A stretch of 64,000 nucleotides of DNA from Flammula alnicola. Lineage: Eukaryota; Basidiomycota; Agaricomycetes; Agaricales; Strophariaceae. A model generated the notes under the pieces. The model did no database searches. It was not told where the DNA came from and saw only the letters and a list, made by a program, of their open reading frames with translations. This document shows, piece after piece, positions 33,845-44,724 of this stretch. Numbering within the stretch: position 1 is the first letter of the stretch; the number at the start of each line of letters is the position of its first letter. The stretch covers positions 1 to 64,000 of the forward strand of contig JADNRV010000172.1 in the NCBI GenBank assembly GCA_015499995.1, written 5' to 3'. Made by a program: the position numbers and the translations under genes.

Positions 33845-35985
33845 ATGAAGATCGTCAAGTATCGCATCTTTCGCCTCCCTGGCCGCAGGCAAGCCGCAAC
33901 GCAGGCGGAAGAGCCAACTAAGCCCACTATCGCAGAGAAGAAGATCAAGAAGAAAGCTCTTCTAATAGGCATCCAGCGAGTGCGCGAGGACGAGACTGAA
34001 GTCGTTTCCCCCGTTTCCCCAATAGGGAGGAAGTCGCCTGTGAATGGGAGAAGCAAAAAGTCAAAGTGGAGGGCCAGGAGGAAGCAGAGCACGCGAGATG
34101 CGCTGAAGGGACCGCATCGTGATGTGAGGGCCATGCGGGACCTGTTGGTCAGTGAGTATTCCGCTTGCCAGAGTCTCTCTCAAAATTAATCGACAAGCCA
34201 AAGATGTTTATTACTACGATCCGCAAGATATAACCGTGCTCATTGATGACGACCATCCCTTTCATAAACAACCTACTAGGGACAACATAGTACGTCTTCT
34301 ATATCTTTGTTAGAAGAATGTCTAGCCGATGTCCTTCATAAATATATATTTAGCTGGAGGAGATCGATAATCTGATCAGGGATGCTCAAGAGAACGATCG
34401 ATTTTTCTTCCATTGCGAGTTTCTTCCCTTCGTATATCCCGCTCTCTCTGAACTCTTTTCTACTTATCTAGTTTCTGGTCATTCGGACCAAGAGGATACG
34501 GACGACATCGAAGAGGAGGACAGGAAGAATGAATGTAAGCAAGACTACTTGATCTCGAGGACGCAGTTGTGACGCCACGTCAAGTTATAGTCACCTCAGA
34601 TGGAAAGAGAATAAAGGACGACGTGAATAACGGATTTTCTCAGCTCATCACCGGCCTGCTTATCGAAAATTTAGGAGCTTCGGTCTAATCTCGCCATGCC
34701 CCTTCCTGCCAAGAGCTCATTAATCGTACGTTATCATAATGTGTCTTATGAGCTTTCCCTCATCTACTCGTAGGCGGTCTTTGATTCGTGTCATTCCGGC
34801 ACGCTACTGGATCTCAAACATTTCCGTTGCAACCGAGTCTACGTACCGTGGCTGAACAAGGGTTATAGAAGGACGAACTCGCTTTGGAATTCGAATAAGC
34901 GAATGCACGCTAGTAAGACCACCTGGCGATCACATCTCCAAGGGGAAGGGCTGACCGCCATCTACACAGAGATCTCCTCTCGCGGCGGCCCAATTGCTCG
35001 ACTCAACCAACAAGTTGTGAAGTGGGCGCGAACTTCGATCGATGGCGTCCTTGCCACGCCGAAGGACTCGGTCACTTTCGGCGTCAAGGCCACCTCAGTA
35101 TCTTCTGACCATAAGCATTCGCTGTCCATCGTCACGGATAATCTGCCACCCCCGGCACCCTGGCTGGATTCCCCAACAGCGGAATCGAAACAATGCATGT
35201 CTCCTGTGGCGATGTACTGCACTGGCCACTGTCGAGAGAATGATCTTCTCACATATGAAGATGCCGTACAAGCAGACGTGGTAAGCATCTTCACCTTCCT
35301 TGAAGCCCTTTCCGTGCTGTAACTGAAATCCGTACAGATCTCGATTTCGTCTTCGAAGGATAGCCAGATCTCATGGGAAGCCGCGAATGGGACTTCAATG
35401 ACCCAGGTACGTACATAGCTCTACCACGAATTTGTTTGTGCATAACGACTGACGGGGCCTATTTGCAGGCCCTAGTCAAGATACTCAGTACGAACAGTCC
35501 TTCGCTATTGTCCCTTCGATGTATACTTAGATTGGCTCCTAGATAACAACCCGCACCCGACGTTCCATGATCTTTTAACCCTCGTCAGGTATGTCGACTC
35601 TGCGTCTCCTTGTCTGCGCCCAGAAGATGGCTGATAATATATCATTCCCTTTAGCCACGACATCCATTCATTTTACGTCGATCTGCACTCTAGGGCTCGA
35701 GAGTATAAGAAGCAAGTCCAGGCCGCGAACAGGGCGAAAATTAAGATGGGGAAGAAGATCAGGGAAGGAGATCTCGTCGAAATGAACAATTTCCAGAATC
35801 CTCAGGTGCGCCTTTCAATTTCGTTTATAAAATTCTCTTCCCAGGAAGCTGACAGGCTTTCTTTTCGTCGTGGATAGCTTTCTAGTGATCGTCCATTGGT
35901 AAGCTTGGCCGTCAAGCTACGGCTTGTTATAAAATTAATTATTTGTACTCTTCCATAGGACATGAGCCGACATTTTTATCCCTGA
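33845..35985 (+). CDS. Metacaspase-like cysteine protease, copy C
   Basis: Start ATG at 33845, beginning MKIVKYRIFRLPGRR. The order of blocks matches copies A and B: KKKALLIGIQRVREDE, a basic insertion (RSKKSKWRARRK), LKGPHRDVRAMRDLLV, YYYDPQDITVLIDDD, and FFFHFSGHSDQEDTDDI (catalytic His). Then come FIVTSDGKRIKDD, AVFDSCHSGTLLDLKH (catalytic Cys in DSCHSG, the commoner metacaspase form), FRCNRVYVPWLNKGYRR, SSSKDSQISWE, SNNPHPTFHDLLTLVSHDIH, and the final exon DMSRHFYP with TGA at 35983. The intron present in A and B after GSLL is absent here. The intron after the exon ending FFFH starts with GC (GCGAGT at about 34416) where A and B have GTGAGT, a probable GC-AG intron. The gene appears intact and lies 360 bp downstream of the MITE. 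Confidence 0.82.
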
Positions 35986-36890
35986 TGTCGCTCATCCTTC
36001 ATTAGCGTACGTCTCCGTGTCCCTTTTCGTTTACTTTGCGCTTTCGGATCTAGTCTTCCTGTTTCCCAAGGTTTATCTACCTGTCACATACACATACATC
36101 GTGTCTTCGCCTCGTGCATTCTATCGCTCTCTGCTGGGCCATGGGCTTAAAACCTCCCAGCCGCCTCACGCTTATCCTACATATTGTTATACCTGCCTAC
36201 CATATCCAGCTCGCAGTTTGTCGATGGGACTCATGAATGCCTACCATACTTACCGCACACTGTTTGTTATTCTTACCGTTAGATCTGTATACAAAACATG
36301 GCCTGTATGTATTAATTTTTGCAATAATGTAAATACACGTCCTGTACATGTCCGCCTCGTGTTGCCTGCTTGCCAACTTCGACCTCAAATGGCATAGTCG
36401 ACATATGCCGAACATGCCGCCTCGTTTTCTGTCAGCAACAGTCATTTTGTACACTGCAGCGACCACCGAGAACATTGCAAGCACAGCCGTTACCCGTACA
36501 CTCTCACCAGTAACGCGCTTTGAACGCGCGTTTTCGGTCCTCTCTTTATCAGAAGGACTGATGGAACATCATGTCAAGAATAAGCAAGCCCCGAACGCGA
36601 TTTCTAAGCCAAGGGATTTGGAGGCCGTACGAGTATCTCTCCGTACAGCCTTACTCTGGCACGATTACCTTTATAACCGGCACGTCCATCCTGTGTTTCC
36701 CCTCGTTGCTCCGCGTCCTTATCATTTTTGGATTAGGCAGGTCTCGCGCCTGTTGGCCAACCCACCTCTGGCCCGTTCTTTCACAGATCGGATACTATCG
36801 CTACGTGGCTCGCCCGTAGTATCAAGCCCTCGCCACCCCGAAGACGCTTGTGGAATCATCGCACAAGTGCGATAATACTTTATCATATAT
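35986..36890. other. Spacer between metacaspase-like copies C and D
   Basis: T-rich 3' sequence of copy C, then a plus-strand open frame (36348-36875) without a recognisable domain that I do not accept as a gene. TATCATATATATGG immediately before 36891 is AT-rich and may belong to the 5' region of copy D. Confidence 0.4.
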
Positions 36891-38832
36891 ATGGTAGTAG
36901 ACCTGCCCAGCAAGAAGCATCGACTTTTGCGACAATGTCTGGAAACAACCGTGAGTGCTTGTGCTTAGCCGTGCCCATCGCGTTGATTTCTAACTGAATC
37001 TAGACTCGACTGCTTCAGTCGTTCACTGGTCCATCCCCGCATCCTCAACAGAGAAGGAAGTTGGCTTTTCTCATTGGAGTCAACTACAGTGGGCGGGGTG
37101 AAAGGTGGCGGTTGAAGGGTCCCCAGGCTGACGTCGTTGCGATGAAGAATGTTCTCATAGGTATGAGATCCATTCGCCGTGATCACGCTGCTAGTGCTAA
37201 TCTGATATCGGGTTAAAGACGTTTTCCAGTTCTCTGAAGAGGACATCGTGGTTCTCTCCGACTGCGAGACAGTGGACGACGACCACAAACCCACCCAGCA
37301 GAATGTGGTAAGATAAATCGCTCTCCTTTCCGTGATGTCATCTCATGGTCTTATTTTAACTGCGACAGATGAGGGAATTGCAGAGATTCATTCGTCGAGA
37401 CCTGGAGGCAGACTATGTTTTCGTGTGTAAGTGGTTTGGCAAGCCCTTCACGATGTAACACCCACATGTAACTTTGCTAGTTTCAGGTCATTCGTCTCAA
37501 AGGAACGAGGAAGGCCTTCGCATCGAAGCTGACGGCCTGGAAGAGTGTCAGTTTTCGTCTAATTTACTCCGTACTCTGACATGTCGTTGACTAATACCTT
37601 TTGTAGATATCATCCCCTGCGATGCCGTGACATCTGAAAATCAGCCTGAGCCTGATGAAGAGAGAATTATACCGGATAAGGCGTGTATCCCAGTCGTATC
37701 ACTTGCAAAGGAGGTCTAATATGCCATCTTGCAGGTTCTAAACGAATTTCTTATACAGCCCCTCATGAATGGCTCCCAACTTTTGGTTCGTTCTCTTTTT
37801 TCTTCCTGTGTTATTTTCTCGTAAACATTCGGAAAAAGGCCATTTTTGATTCGTGTCATTCTGGGACCTTGCTGAGTAAGTTATCCCTCGTTCTCGTTCA
37901 CGAGCACTTGCTGAACATGCGACGGTGTAGATCTAAGGCATTATAAATGCAACAGGCTGGGAAAATGGACAAGCGCAGGTATTGTCAATCAGTTTCTTTG
38001 ATTGCTGCAGCATATTGACCGGTATTTTTGCTAGTTCGACGTGCTGGGTGCCAGTGTAATTTTCTTCTCATTCTCGCCATTTCTCTTCTCCATCTAATCG
38101 ATATTTTAGACCTCTGTGACCCCTTTGGCGTCCAGCTGATTCGAAAACTACCTGCTGGGTCGCCGCGAGATATGCTTCCCTGGCGGTTGCGAAAGCCGGG
38201 CACCGAAGTTAGTACTGGCTCGAGCGAATCCAACCCTGGAATATGTACTGGGTTCTGTTGTCATTTCTCAACCTCTGAGAAGCGTCGAGTAGTAAGTTTA
38301 TCTTCTTTTTTGCTTTCACTTTCATTAATAGGCCTCTCTGTAATGCTCTAGTTCTGTATCTCGGCTTGTAAGGATTCCCAAATAATCTATGAGACGCCGG
38401 AGGGAGAATCGATGATTCAGGTAATTTTAATACGCCGTCGACTTTCTCCGTCTCTCATGACTTCATATCTTCGTCCAGTCGATAGTTGCTCTTTTGAAGG
38501 TTAATCGCAGACCTTCTTTGAAAGAGTTAATGCATGCCGCGCAGTGAGGATTCATTTTGTGGTCAATTTCTCGCATCTGTAACTAATGTAAAAGCTACGG
38601 CTATAGAGAGAATGCTCATAAGATTTGCGATGGTGCTAATGAATCCATTCGGAACTCTTCTAAAGGTCGTCGCCTTCTGGGGACCTTAATCCAACGAAGG
38701 AAAGCGGTGCAGCAGTGGGATCCTCAGTTGTCCAGTTTGAGACCTTTGGTGAGTATTTGACATCTTGCCCTCCACCCGACGTATCTGAATGATTCTAATT
38801 TCTAGAATATGAATTACAAGCTCGTTTTATGA
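36891..38832 (+). CDS. Metacaspase-like cysteine protease, copy D (compact form)
   Basis: The ATG at 36891 (MVVDLPSKKHRLLRQCLETT) joins in frame to the next exon. The ATG at 36934 does not, so I chose 36891. The protein has about 390 residues. Blocks: KLAFLIGVNYSGRGERWRLK, GPQADVVAMKNVLI, FSEEDIVVLSDCE, VFSGHSSQRNEEG (catalytic His), AIFDSCHSGTLLNLRHYKCN (catalytic Cys), SACKDSQIIYETPEGES, HYGYRENAHKICD, and a last exon NMNYKLVL with TGA at 38830. It lacks the Lys/Arg-rich insertion of A-C after the first strand, so it is closer to a standard metacaspase core. The intron after GAAAGAGAAT-ATACCGGATAAG appears to begin with GC (GCGTGT), again a GC-AG candidate, because using the next GT gives a stop. 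Intact in all joins I could make. Confidence 0.8.
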
Positions 38833-39283
38833 AATTGTCATACTACGAATCCGTCCAATTATAAATGAAGTGGGGAGTGATTCTGTTGATACCCTTCATG
38901 TTCGGTTTCCACGCCCGTCGCAAATAGCCATTTTCCATATCCTATGAGACGTCTTTATTTTTCTTCAATGCTTCCCTTAAATCGTGAATTATTCCTCCGC
39001 CTTTGTTCATACACACGGAGTATAACAACCAAGTATTTACCACTTTCAATGCTATATGCCTTGTTCTGCTGCTCCCCTAGGTTCGCCGTGATGCAACTTA
39101 AGATGGTCCTCCAGTCAGTCTTCGCGCATTTCGATGTTGGGTTTTCCAGACGTAAGACAACAAGTATTTTGAATAAGGTATATAATACAATCAGGGAATG
39201 CGAAAACCGTAATATACACGGAAGACTTGAACACGAAAGGATGAACATAGTAACGTACATGTAGAAGGAGAAGAGGTGGACTA
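38833..39283. other. Spacer downstream of copy D
   Basis: Convergent 3' regions of metacaspase-like copy D (plus) and the dehydrogenase (minus). Short opposing open frames overlap here and have no domain. No gene is supported. Confidence 0.45.
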
Positions 39284-40226
39284 TTAGGACTCAACGGTCG
39301 TTGCTTCGAGTGTATGCTCCCATAGAAGCTTCTGGGCGTCCTTTGCATCCGGGAAATCCTTCATGCCTATATTATCTGCTTTGCTATTCCGTCGATACAT
39401 GCCCTTTTTGGCGTCGAGTAGTGCATAGAGCATGTACTCCGCACAGACCTCTTGCTTCGTAGTTGTAAGCCAAATCAGTGGTCGTAGCATCCACACAGCG
39501 GATTTGATCAAAGGATTGGCCTCCTTAGAGGGAGTAAATGCCGGTGTATCAACGTTGCCTGGGAAGATATGCGTAAACGCGATTTCGGGCTCTCGAGCAG
39601 CAAACTCCTGGAGATAAGTTACAGTGTGGTTAGCATTCCGGATTGGCGAAGAATCAGCACCACTCACGGCGACCATAAGATCATTGTAGGCAATGCTCTG
39701 CAGCATTGCTCTGAAGCCCGTGTACGTTTTCTTGAGACCCAGGTCATTGAGATCAACCTGAGGACCCTTCCCGGCGCCCAGAATGGAAAGCACACTTGCA
39801 GTTTCACCCGCGTCCTTGGCCTTCTGGAGAAGAGGGAGCAGATCGCTAGTGAGCGCCCAGCGAGCGTAATACCGAGATGCAAGCTTTTTGTCGATCCCTT
39901 CTTCCGTTTCTTCCCTGCCTGTGAAGGAAAATACACCAGCGGAATGAACCAGGAAATTGATCTTGGGGAGGCGTTCGAGGAGGTCTCGTGCGAGTGCGTG
40001 GACGTTCTTCATGAGTGTCACGTCGCACGGAACGAACTCGTAAGTAGAATCTCCTGCAGTAGTCGGTAGAGATGCGATGATGGCGTCGGCTGCTGCGCGA
40101 GTGGCGAGCCAAGGTTTCAGTCATCGATTGACCAATTCCTGAAGTCGCTCCTGTGATAACCATGACAGGCACGTAGGAGGGCGTGAATGCCGCATTGGCG
40201 TTCTGGGCAACTGAAAGGGAGGGCAT
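39284..40226 (-). pseudogene. Short-chain dehydrogenase/reductase with a frame break in the cofactor-binding region
   Basis: Begins MPSLSVAQNANAAFTPSY at 40226, with the Rossmann motif VITGATSGIG. The frame then changes at about 40105-40110. The first frame runs into HSRSSRRHHR, while the downstream frame reads AAADAIIASLPTT and CDVTLMKNVHALARDLL. In related enzymes the second beta strand and its Gly-Arg would lie here, so about 30 bp may be missing. Downstream are NFLVHSAGVFSF, ASVLSILGAGKG, YNDLMV, EIAFTHIFPGNVDTP and a C-terminal KEVCAEY-like region. A 60 nt intron (39608-39667) fits GTGAGT to CAG. The canonical YxxxK pair is not evident. It may be a real loss of function or an assembly error. 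It would otherwise be an NAD(P)-dependent oxidoreductase of unknown substrate. Confidence 0.7.
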
Positions 40227-40946
40227 TGCGGTTGCAGTGATAGCCCTAGAGAACTAAAGAAACCATTAATAAACGACCCGCGACGCATATGCAACTGGAG
40301 TGGTCAACGTACGTATCAAGTTATCAAGTTTGAATGGGCGACTCAGGTGTCAGTTGGGTTATGTTGTTCACCAGAAGGCGTCTTTATATACTCGAGGCTG
40401 AACGTTAAACATAATTCACCTTAACAGACTCCGCGGTGGCAGCCAGGCCGCGTCGTCAGCCTTGCCGAAAGGAATCAATGGCAAGTTGCCAATGTAAGCT
40501 ATAGTCGACTGTGGGGTCCGGCATGTAAGAGACGTCAGATCCACCGATTATCACCGCCATCCTGCTTTGTCATCCGTGAATCTGACGTCCGCGATCGCTG
40601 ACACCTCTTGCCAGCATGTATCCATAGGTTCACGCAGTGATGTACTCGGCAACCAAATGTTTCGTGTCTTGGGGGCACTCTAGAGTCTAACCTCGAGGCT
40701 TGCGCAATATTAGTTTTACTACAGGCGGTACATAGGCGGAGGGCAGTGTCGAATAGGGCTTTTACTCTCTTGTGCTGTGTATAGGTATAGTACAGGTTGT
40801 AAAGAAAAGTGACCCATCCGGAATGCCATGCTCACAAAGAATATGTAAACCCCAAGGGAAACAAATAGAATGACCGCTCTGTAAATGCTCTGTAGTCGTC
40901 GGACTATATATTAGCACCGAACATATAATAAAAATGAGACTGAAGA
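40227..40946. other. Spacer between the dehydrogenase and the FAD oxidase
   Basis: Upstream region of the minus-strand dehydrogenase and downstream region of the FAD oxidase. No open frame of interest and no clear repeat. Confidence 0.45.
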
Positions 40947-42974
40947 TCAGAATTTGAAGCCACCCGCGAGGCCCATGATGTTCGTGGGATCAATTGAACC
41001 CTTAAGAGTCTGTAGAGCGGGTAGGTTGCTACCGTAAATGTTGGCCAATGGGGTATCGGATATAGCATAGTTCGGATAGACGGGGGCGCCAAGCAGCGAC
41101 GATTGACCTTCCGAGACAGCAGCATTGTACACCGTAGCTGCACTTGCCTTTGCGGCACTGTGGAAATCATCGTCGAAGGCAGACAACACCCAGGCATAAT
41201 AGATGTTGAAAGGAAGGAGTCCCAAGGACCGGACCGGTGGGAATGCCGTGGTATCCAAGTTGTGGGAATAAATGTTTGCGAGGAAGGGTTCAACGTCATA
41301 AGAGATGAAAGCCCCACTCTTCAGACTAAGAGTAGTCCCCCAGAACTGGAAAAAATCAAGTTAGAAATGTGACGATAAAATAGACAACAATTCGCACGAT
41401 GGTTTCATTCAAGATAACGTCCAAAAGTGCCGGAGTATAGTTAATCACGGAAACGGTGTTGAATACCCCGCTATGGCGAACTTGTTAAAAAATAAGAATA
41501 AGAAACAAAGCATACAATTCACCGTAGACCAGCTGTTGCGTTTGCAGGAGACGACTGAACAAGAGAAACGTAACTTCGTGTGCTGACGTCCTTTGTGAAG
41601 TACGGAATGGCGAGGAAGGCATCAAATATGCCCGCTGGAGGACTCGGGCCGTCGTAAAACAGAAGTTGCGAAATCCCGGGCTAGATTGATATAGATAAAC
41701 GAGCTCGATTTTAGGGGATAATATTGAAAGAGATCGGCTAACCTGTCCAAGCAAAAAATTATAGGTAGTGATGATAGACGCTTTGGGGTCATTTACGTTC
41801 GCTGCAAAGGCTGCCGTAGCTGCCGCTACATCTGGAATGAATGGAGCAGTAATCGTGATTAAGCCGCCCTACGAGGAGCACAGAGTCAGTTTAGATGTAA
41901 GGGGCAATTTACTGAGGCGGGCACTTACCCAAACTTGGGTTTGGGGGAATGTCTGTAGCGTGAACTTGGTGACTATTCCCTGTCATTAAGCGTCAGAATT
42001 TATTCAGATTTCAGACATAGACACAAAGAAAACACGTACGAAATTATTGAATCCACCCTAGAACGTACTGCCTGAGTAGAACCATTTTAGGATAATGAAA
42101 AAAATCTAACCTTGAGACCAAAGAAAAGCTCAGAATCTGAGGCCTTTGTGACGGTTACAACATCGCCATTAGGTTTGACGAGTTCATAGGCGGTGACAGT
42201 ATCAATTGTCAATCCGTGTTGATTCGTCTTCCAAGAGTATCCTAATCCAAAAAAGCATTAACAGATGATTATTGGTGAAAGAAATAACATTTACCGCCCC
42301 CTAGGATGAAACCAGCCACACCAACACCAGTGACGCGACCACCGACAACGTTCACGTTAAGAGGCTCAAGGGCAGCGTAGACGTCGTCCCAGATCAAGCC
42401 AGCACCAATATCCGCTGTCTGGTCAGCTGAATTATAAGTGACGGCAGAGAATCGATACATCGATATGTGCACTCCGGTCGTCGAAGAAAATCCAGGGTTT
42501 GAAGCGTGACCTCCACCTTTCACCTTAAATAAGAAACTTAGTACAGATTCAAGCTGCACGATTAATGGTCTTACTGCAAAAGGAGTTCTGGTGCTGCCAA
42601 CGATGCCAAGCTGCAGCGAGAATGAGCGCTCGAGAAGAACATGAGAAAGTCACCAATCTCACAATAATTCCGACATCGGCCGGTGTTCCCGGTTCAACGA
42701 CACATAGTGGGAGCTGCGCGCTTGAACTTGCCCAATGGTAAACTCCTTTGATGTACAAAGGATGACCTCCGGATACAAAGCGTCAATACGGCATGGAGAA
42801 GACGGAAGCGCGGGACAGCATCCCACCTGGGTAATAAACGTCGCTCGAGTCCGAAATGGCGTTGGCTATCTGTTCACAGACCGGCTCGGTGTCTCTCTCT
42901 TCGACAGACGGGAGGGCGCGAGCTAGGATAGTAAGTGAAAGGAGAGTAACGAGCGTGCGATGTGCGAACATCAT
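40947..42974 (-). CDS. Secreted FAD-linked oxidase, berberine-bridge-enzyme-like
   Basis: Multi-exon gene, start at 42974 and stop TGA at 40947. The first residues, MMFAHRTLVTLLSLTILARA, form a signal peptide. The FAD_binding_4 (PCMH-type) domain follows: WASSSAQLPLCVVEPGTPAD, VGIILGIVGSTRTPFA, then VKGGGHASNPGFSSTTGV. The His is the expected 8-alpha-histidyl FAD anchor. TADIGAGLIWDDVY and GGRVTGVGVAGFILGGG follow. No Cys lies at the second flavin-linking position, so attachment is probably through His only. Later exons have GLTIDTVTAYELVKPNGDVV and ELFFGLKGGFNNFGIVTKF. The end, GSIDPTNIMGLAGGFKF, is the BBE-type C-terminus with the short PTNI motif. It probably oxidises a sugar, alcohol or secondary metabolite outside the cell; the substrate cannot be read from sequence. 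Introns are 50-60 nt. No frame break is seen. Confidence 0.85.
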
Positions 42975-44724
42975 CGGGAACGAAGAAAGGAGGGGAGGGT
43001 GCTCTGTAGGGGCAATAGCTATATGCGAAGTGTATCTTTATAAGTTTCAAACCCTTCGGCTAAATGAGGGGGACAAGGGAAGGATGTACCCTGCAAAGGC
43101 GGTAATCCAGAAGAACGTATGTTCCGATGTCATGGTTTCAGGTGGAAATGTTGACCAAATGTTCATAACCCAGAGAAGAACGACGCAAAACACTTCTATT
43201 CCCTCAATTCAGATACGCATGGTGGGTGACGACATCGCGGCCTGACAGATCTCCATGAATCTGGCCGACAAACATCGGTAAGAGAACAATTTGTAGGAAC
43301 GCGAGTTGAACATTGAACGTCAGCAAGTTCCGTAACATCGGTCCGGAGAGAACCCAATGAGGGTTAGTGTCGTGTTCTTCTGTCCATGTCGTGCATCAAA
43401 ATCTAAATAAATAATCAAGCGGAATGAAGACTGGAAGAAGTACTCAACGGGCGCGCCAAGTCGGAACACAAAAAGCATCCAACTTAAAGCCTCTTAAAGC
43501 GCGTAATACTTACATTAAGGTCGACGCCGTTGGAGGAGGAGGAGGAGTGAATTATATTGATAAGTTCCCATTGTCGCGAGTATTCCACGTTTACGTTGTT
43601 GAAGGTATGGGCGGAGGTGAACGTTCCTGAGACATGTCGCGAGAGGCCAAATCTAGCTAAATCGTCACGATTTTAAATTTCCCACGCTGTCTGTCAACAA
43701 TTACACACGAACGACGGGTGCTCCACAGCTTCGTATTGCAGATGCGTCGAGTTACGGCAGTGGACAGCGAATGTTCAAGATTTATCGCCTGTGATACAGC
43801 GAAAACAAACTCAGATGAATTAGAATATTATCATGGAGAAAACACTGAATGCATCGAAACATTTGTGAGGACAGGAGTTGTTCCAGTTATTTACCGATGT
43901 CTGGAGCCGGACCTTTTCATTTTTCTGAACCATGTTGTCGAAGATCATGGACGTCATTCCATGAAGGAGAGAGGTCAGTATGGGGTTAGTCTGCATTAAA
44001 AAAAATTACCCCGGATCAAAAATCGATTTGAGGAAGGAGGACGACCACGCGGCGCGCACGAGAAGGCGGACCGAAATAGCAGTAAAGAAGACATTATGTA
44101 GGGATGTTAGACCACCGGTTCTGCACCGGTTCTGAATGGGTTTTGTTGTCCGTTTTTTTTGAGAAAAACCCACGCAGAACCGGGTTCACTGTGAACACTG
44201 ATTGCTCAGCATTCTAGACATCAGTACGGCGCCCGACACGGGATGAGCCTGAGGCCTGACGTCGAGATTATTGCTGAGAATGACAGAAGAGGCAAAGATG
44301 AGAATTTGCGATGAATCCAACGAAGCACAAAATAATGCCGCTAAAATGAGTTCGTTACAACCAACGCTGATCGTCAGCCAGCACATTACCAACGTGAAGG
44401 GAATAGCGACTTACCCAGAACTCATTCCAAGCAGCAGAGTTCACATTGCGACAATCGCTTGCTGTAATTCAGACGACTTGGACCAGGCAGAGCGCCTAGA
44501 ATGGGACTTGTTCTGGCGATTTTTTGGAGTGAGAAGTTGGAACGTTCCGAGAGCAGAATATGAGAGAAGTTAATGTATCCATATGAGGAACGTTCATTGC
44601 ATTTGAATCAGGCGCGTTTGAGCTTTCTATATACACAGGTTGGTAAGTACAATACATGCAAAGCCTGCCCACCACCGCGAAAAAATGACCACATACACCA
44701 ACGCGAGAAGGATAGTCGGAGAAT
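42975..44724. other. Spacer between the FAD oxidase and BUB3
   Basis: Contains the promoter of the FAD oxidase at the left edge and, at the right, sequence beyond the BUB3 stop. Open frames of up to 129 codons show no domain. One clear structural feature, a hairpin at 44126-44183, is listed separately. Confidence 0.4.
44126..44183. repeat. Inverted repeat with 19 bp arms
   Basis: The left arm (44126-44144, beginning CCGGTTCTGAATGGG) pairs with 44165-44183, which in reverse complement begins CCGGTTCTGCGTGGG. The match is 17 of 19 bases with a 20-base loop. An extra CCGGTTCTG direct copy lies just upstream at 44115-44123. It could be a small MITE remnant or a transcription-end hairpin; no target duplication was found. 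Confidence 0.7.

Noticed and set aside
36348..36875. 175-codon plus-strand frame between protease copies C and D
   Set aside because: No recognisable domain or splice context, and it overlaps another frame of similar quality. I treat it as chance.
36934..36949. ATG at 36934 as the start of protease copy D
   Set aside because: It would leave the next exon out of frame; the ATG at 36891 joins in frame.
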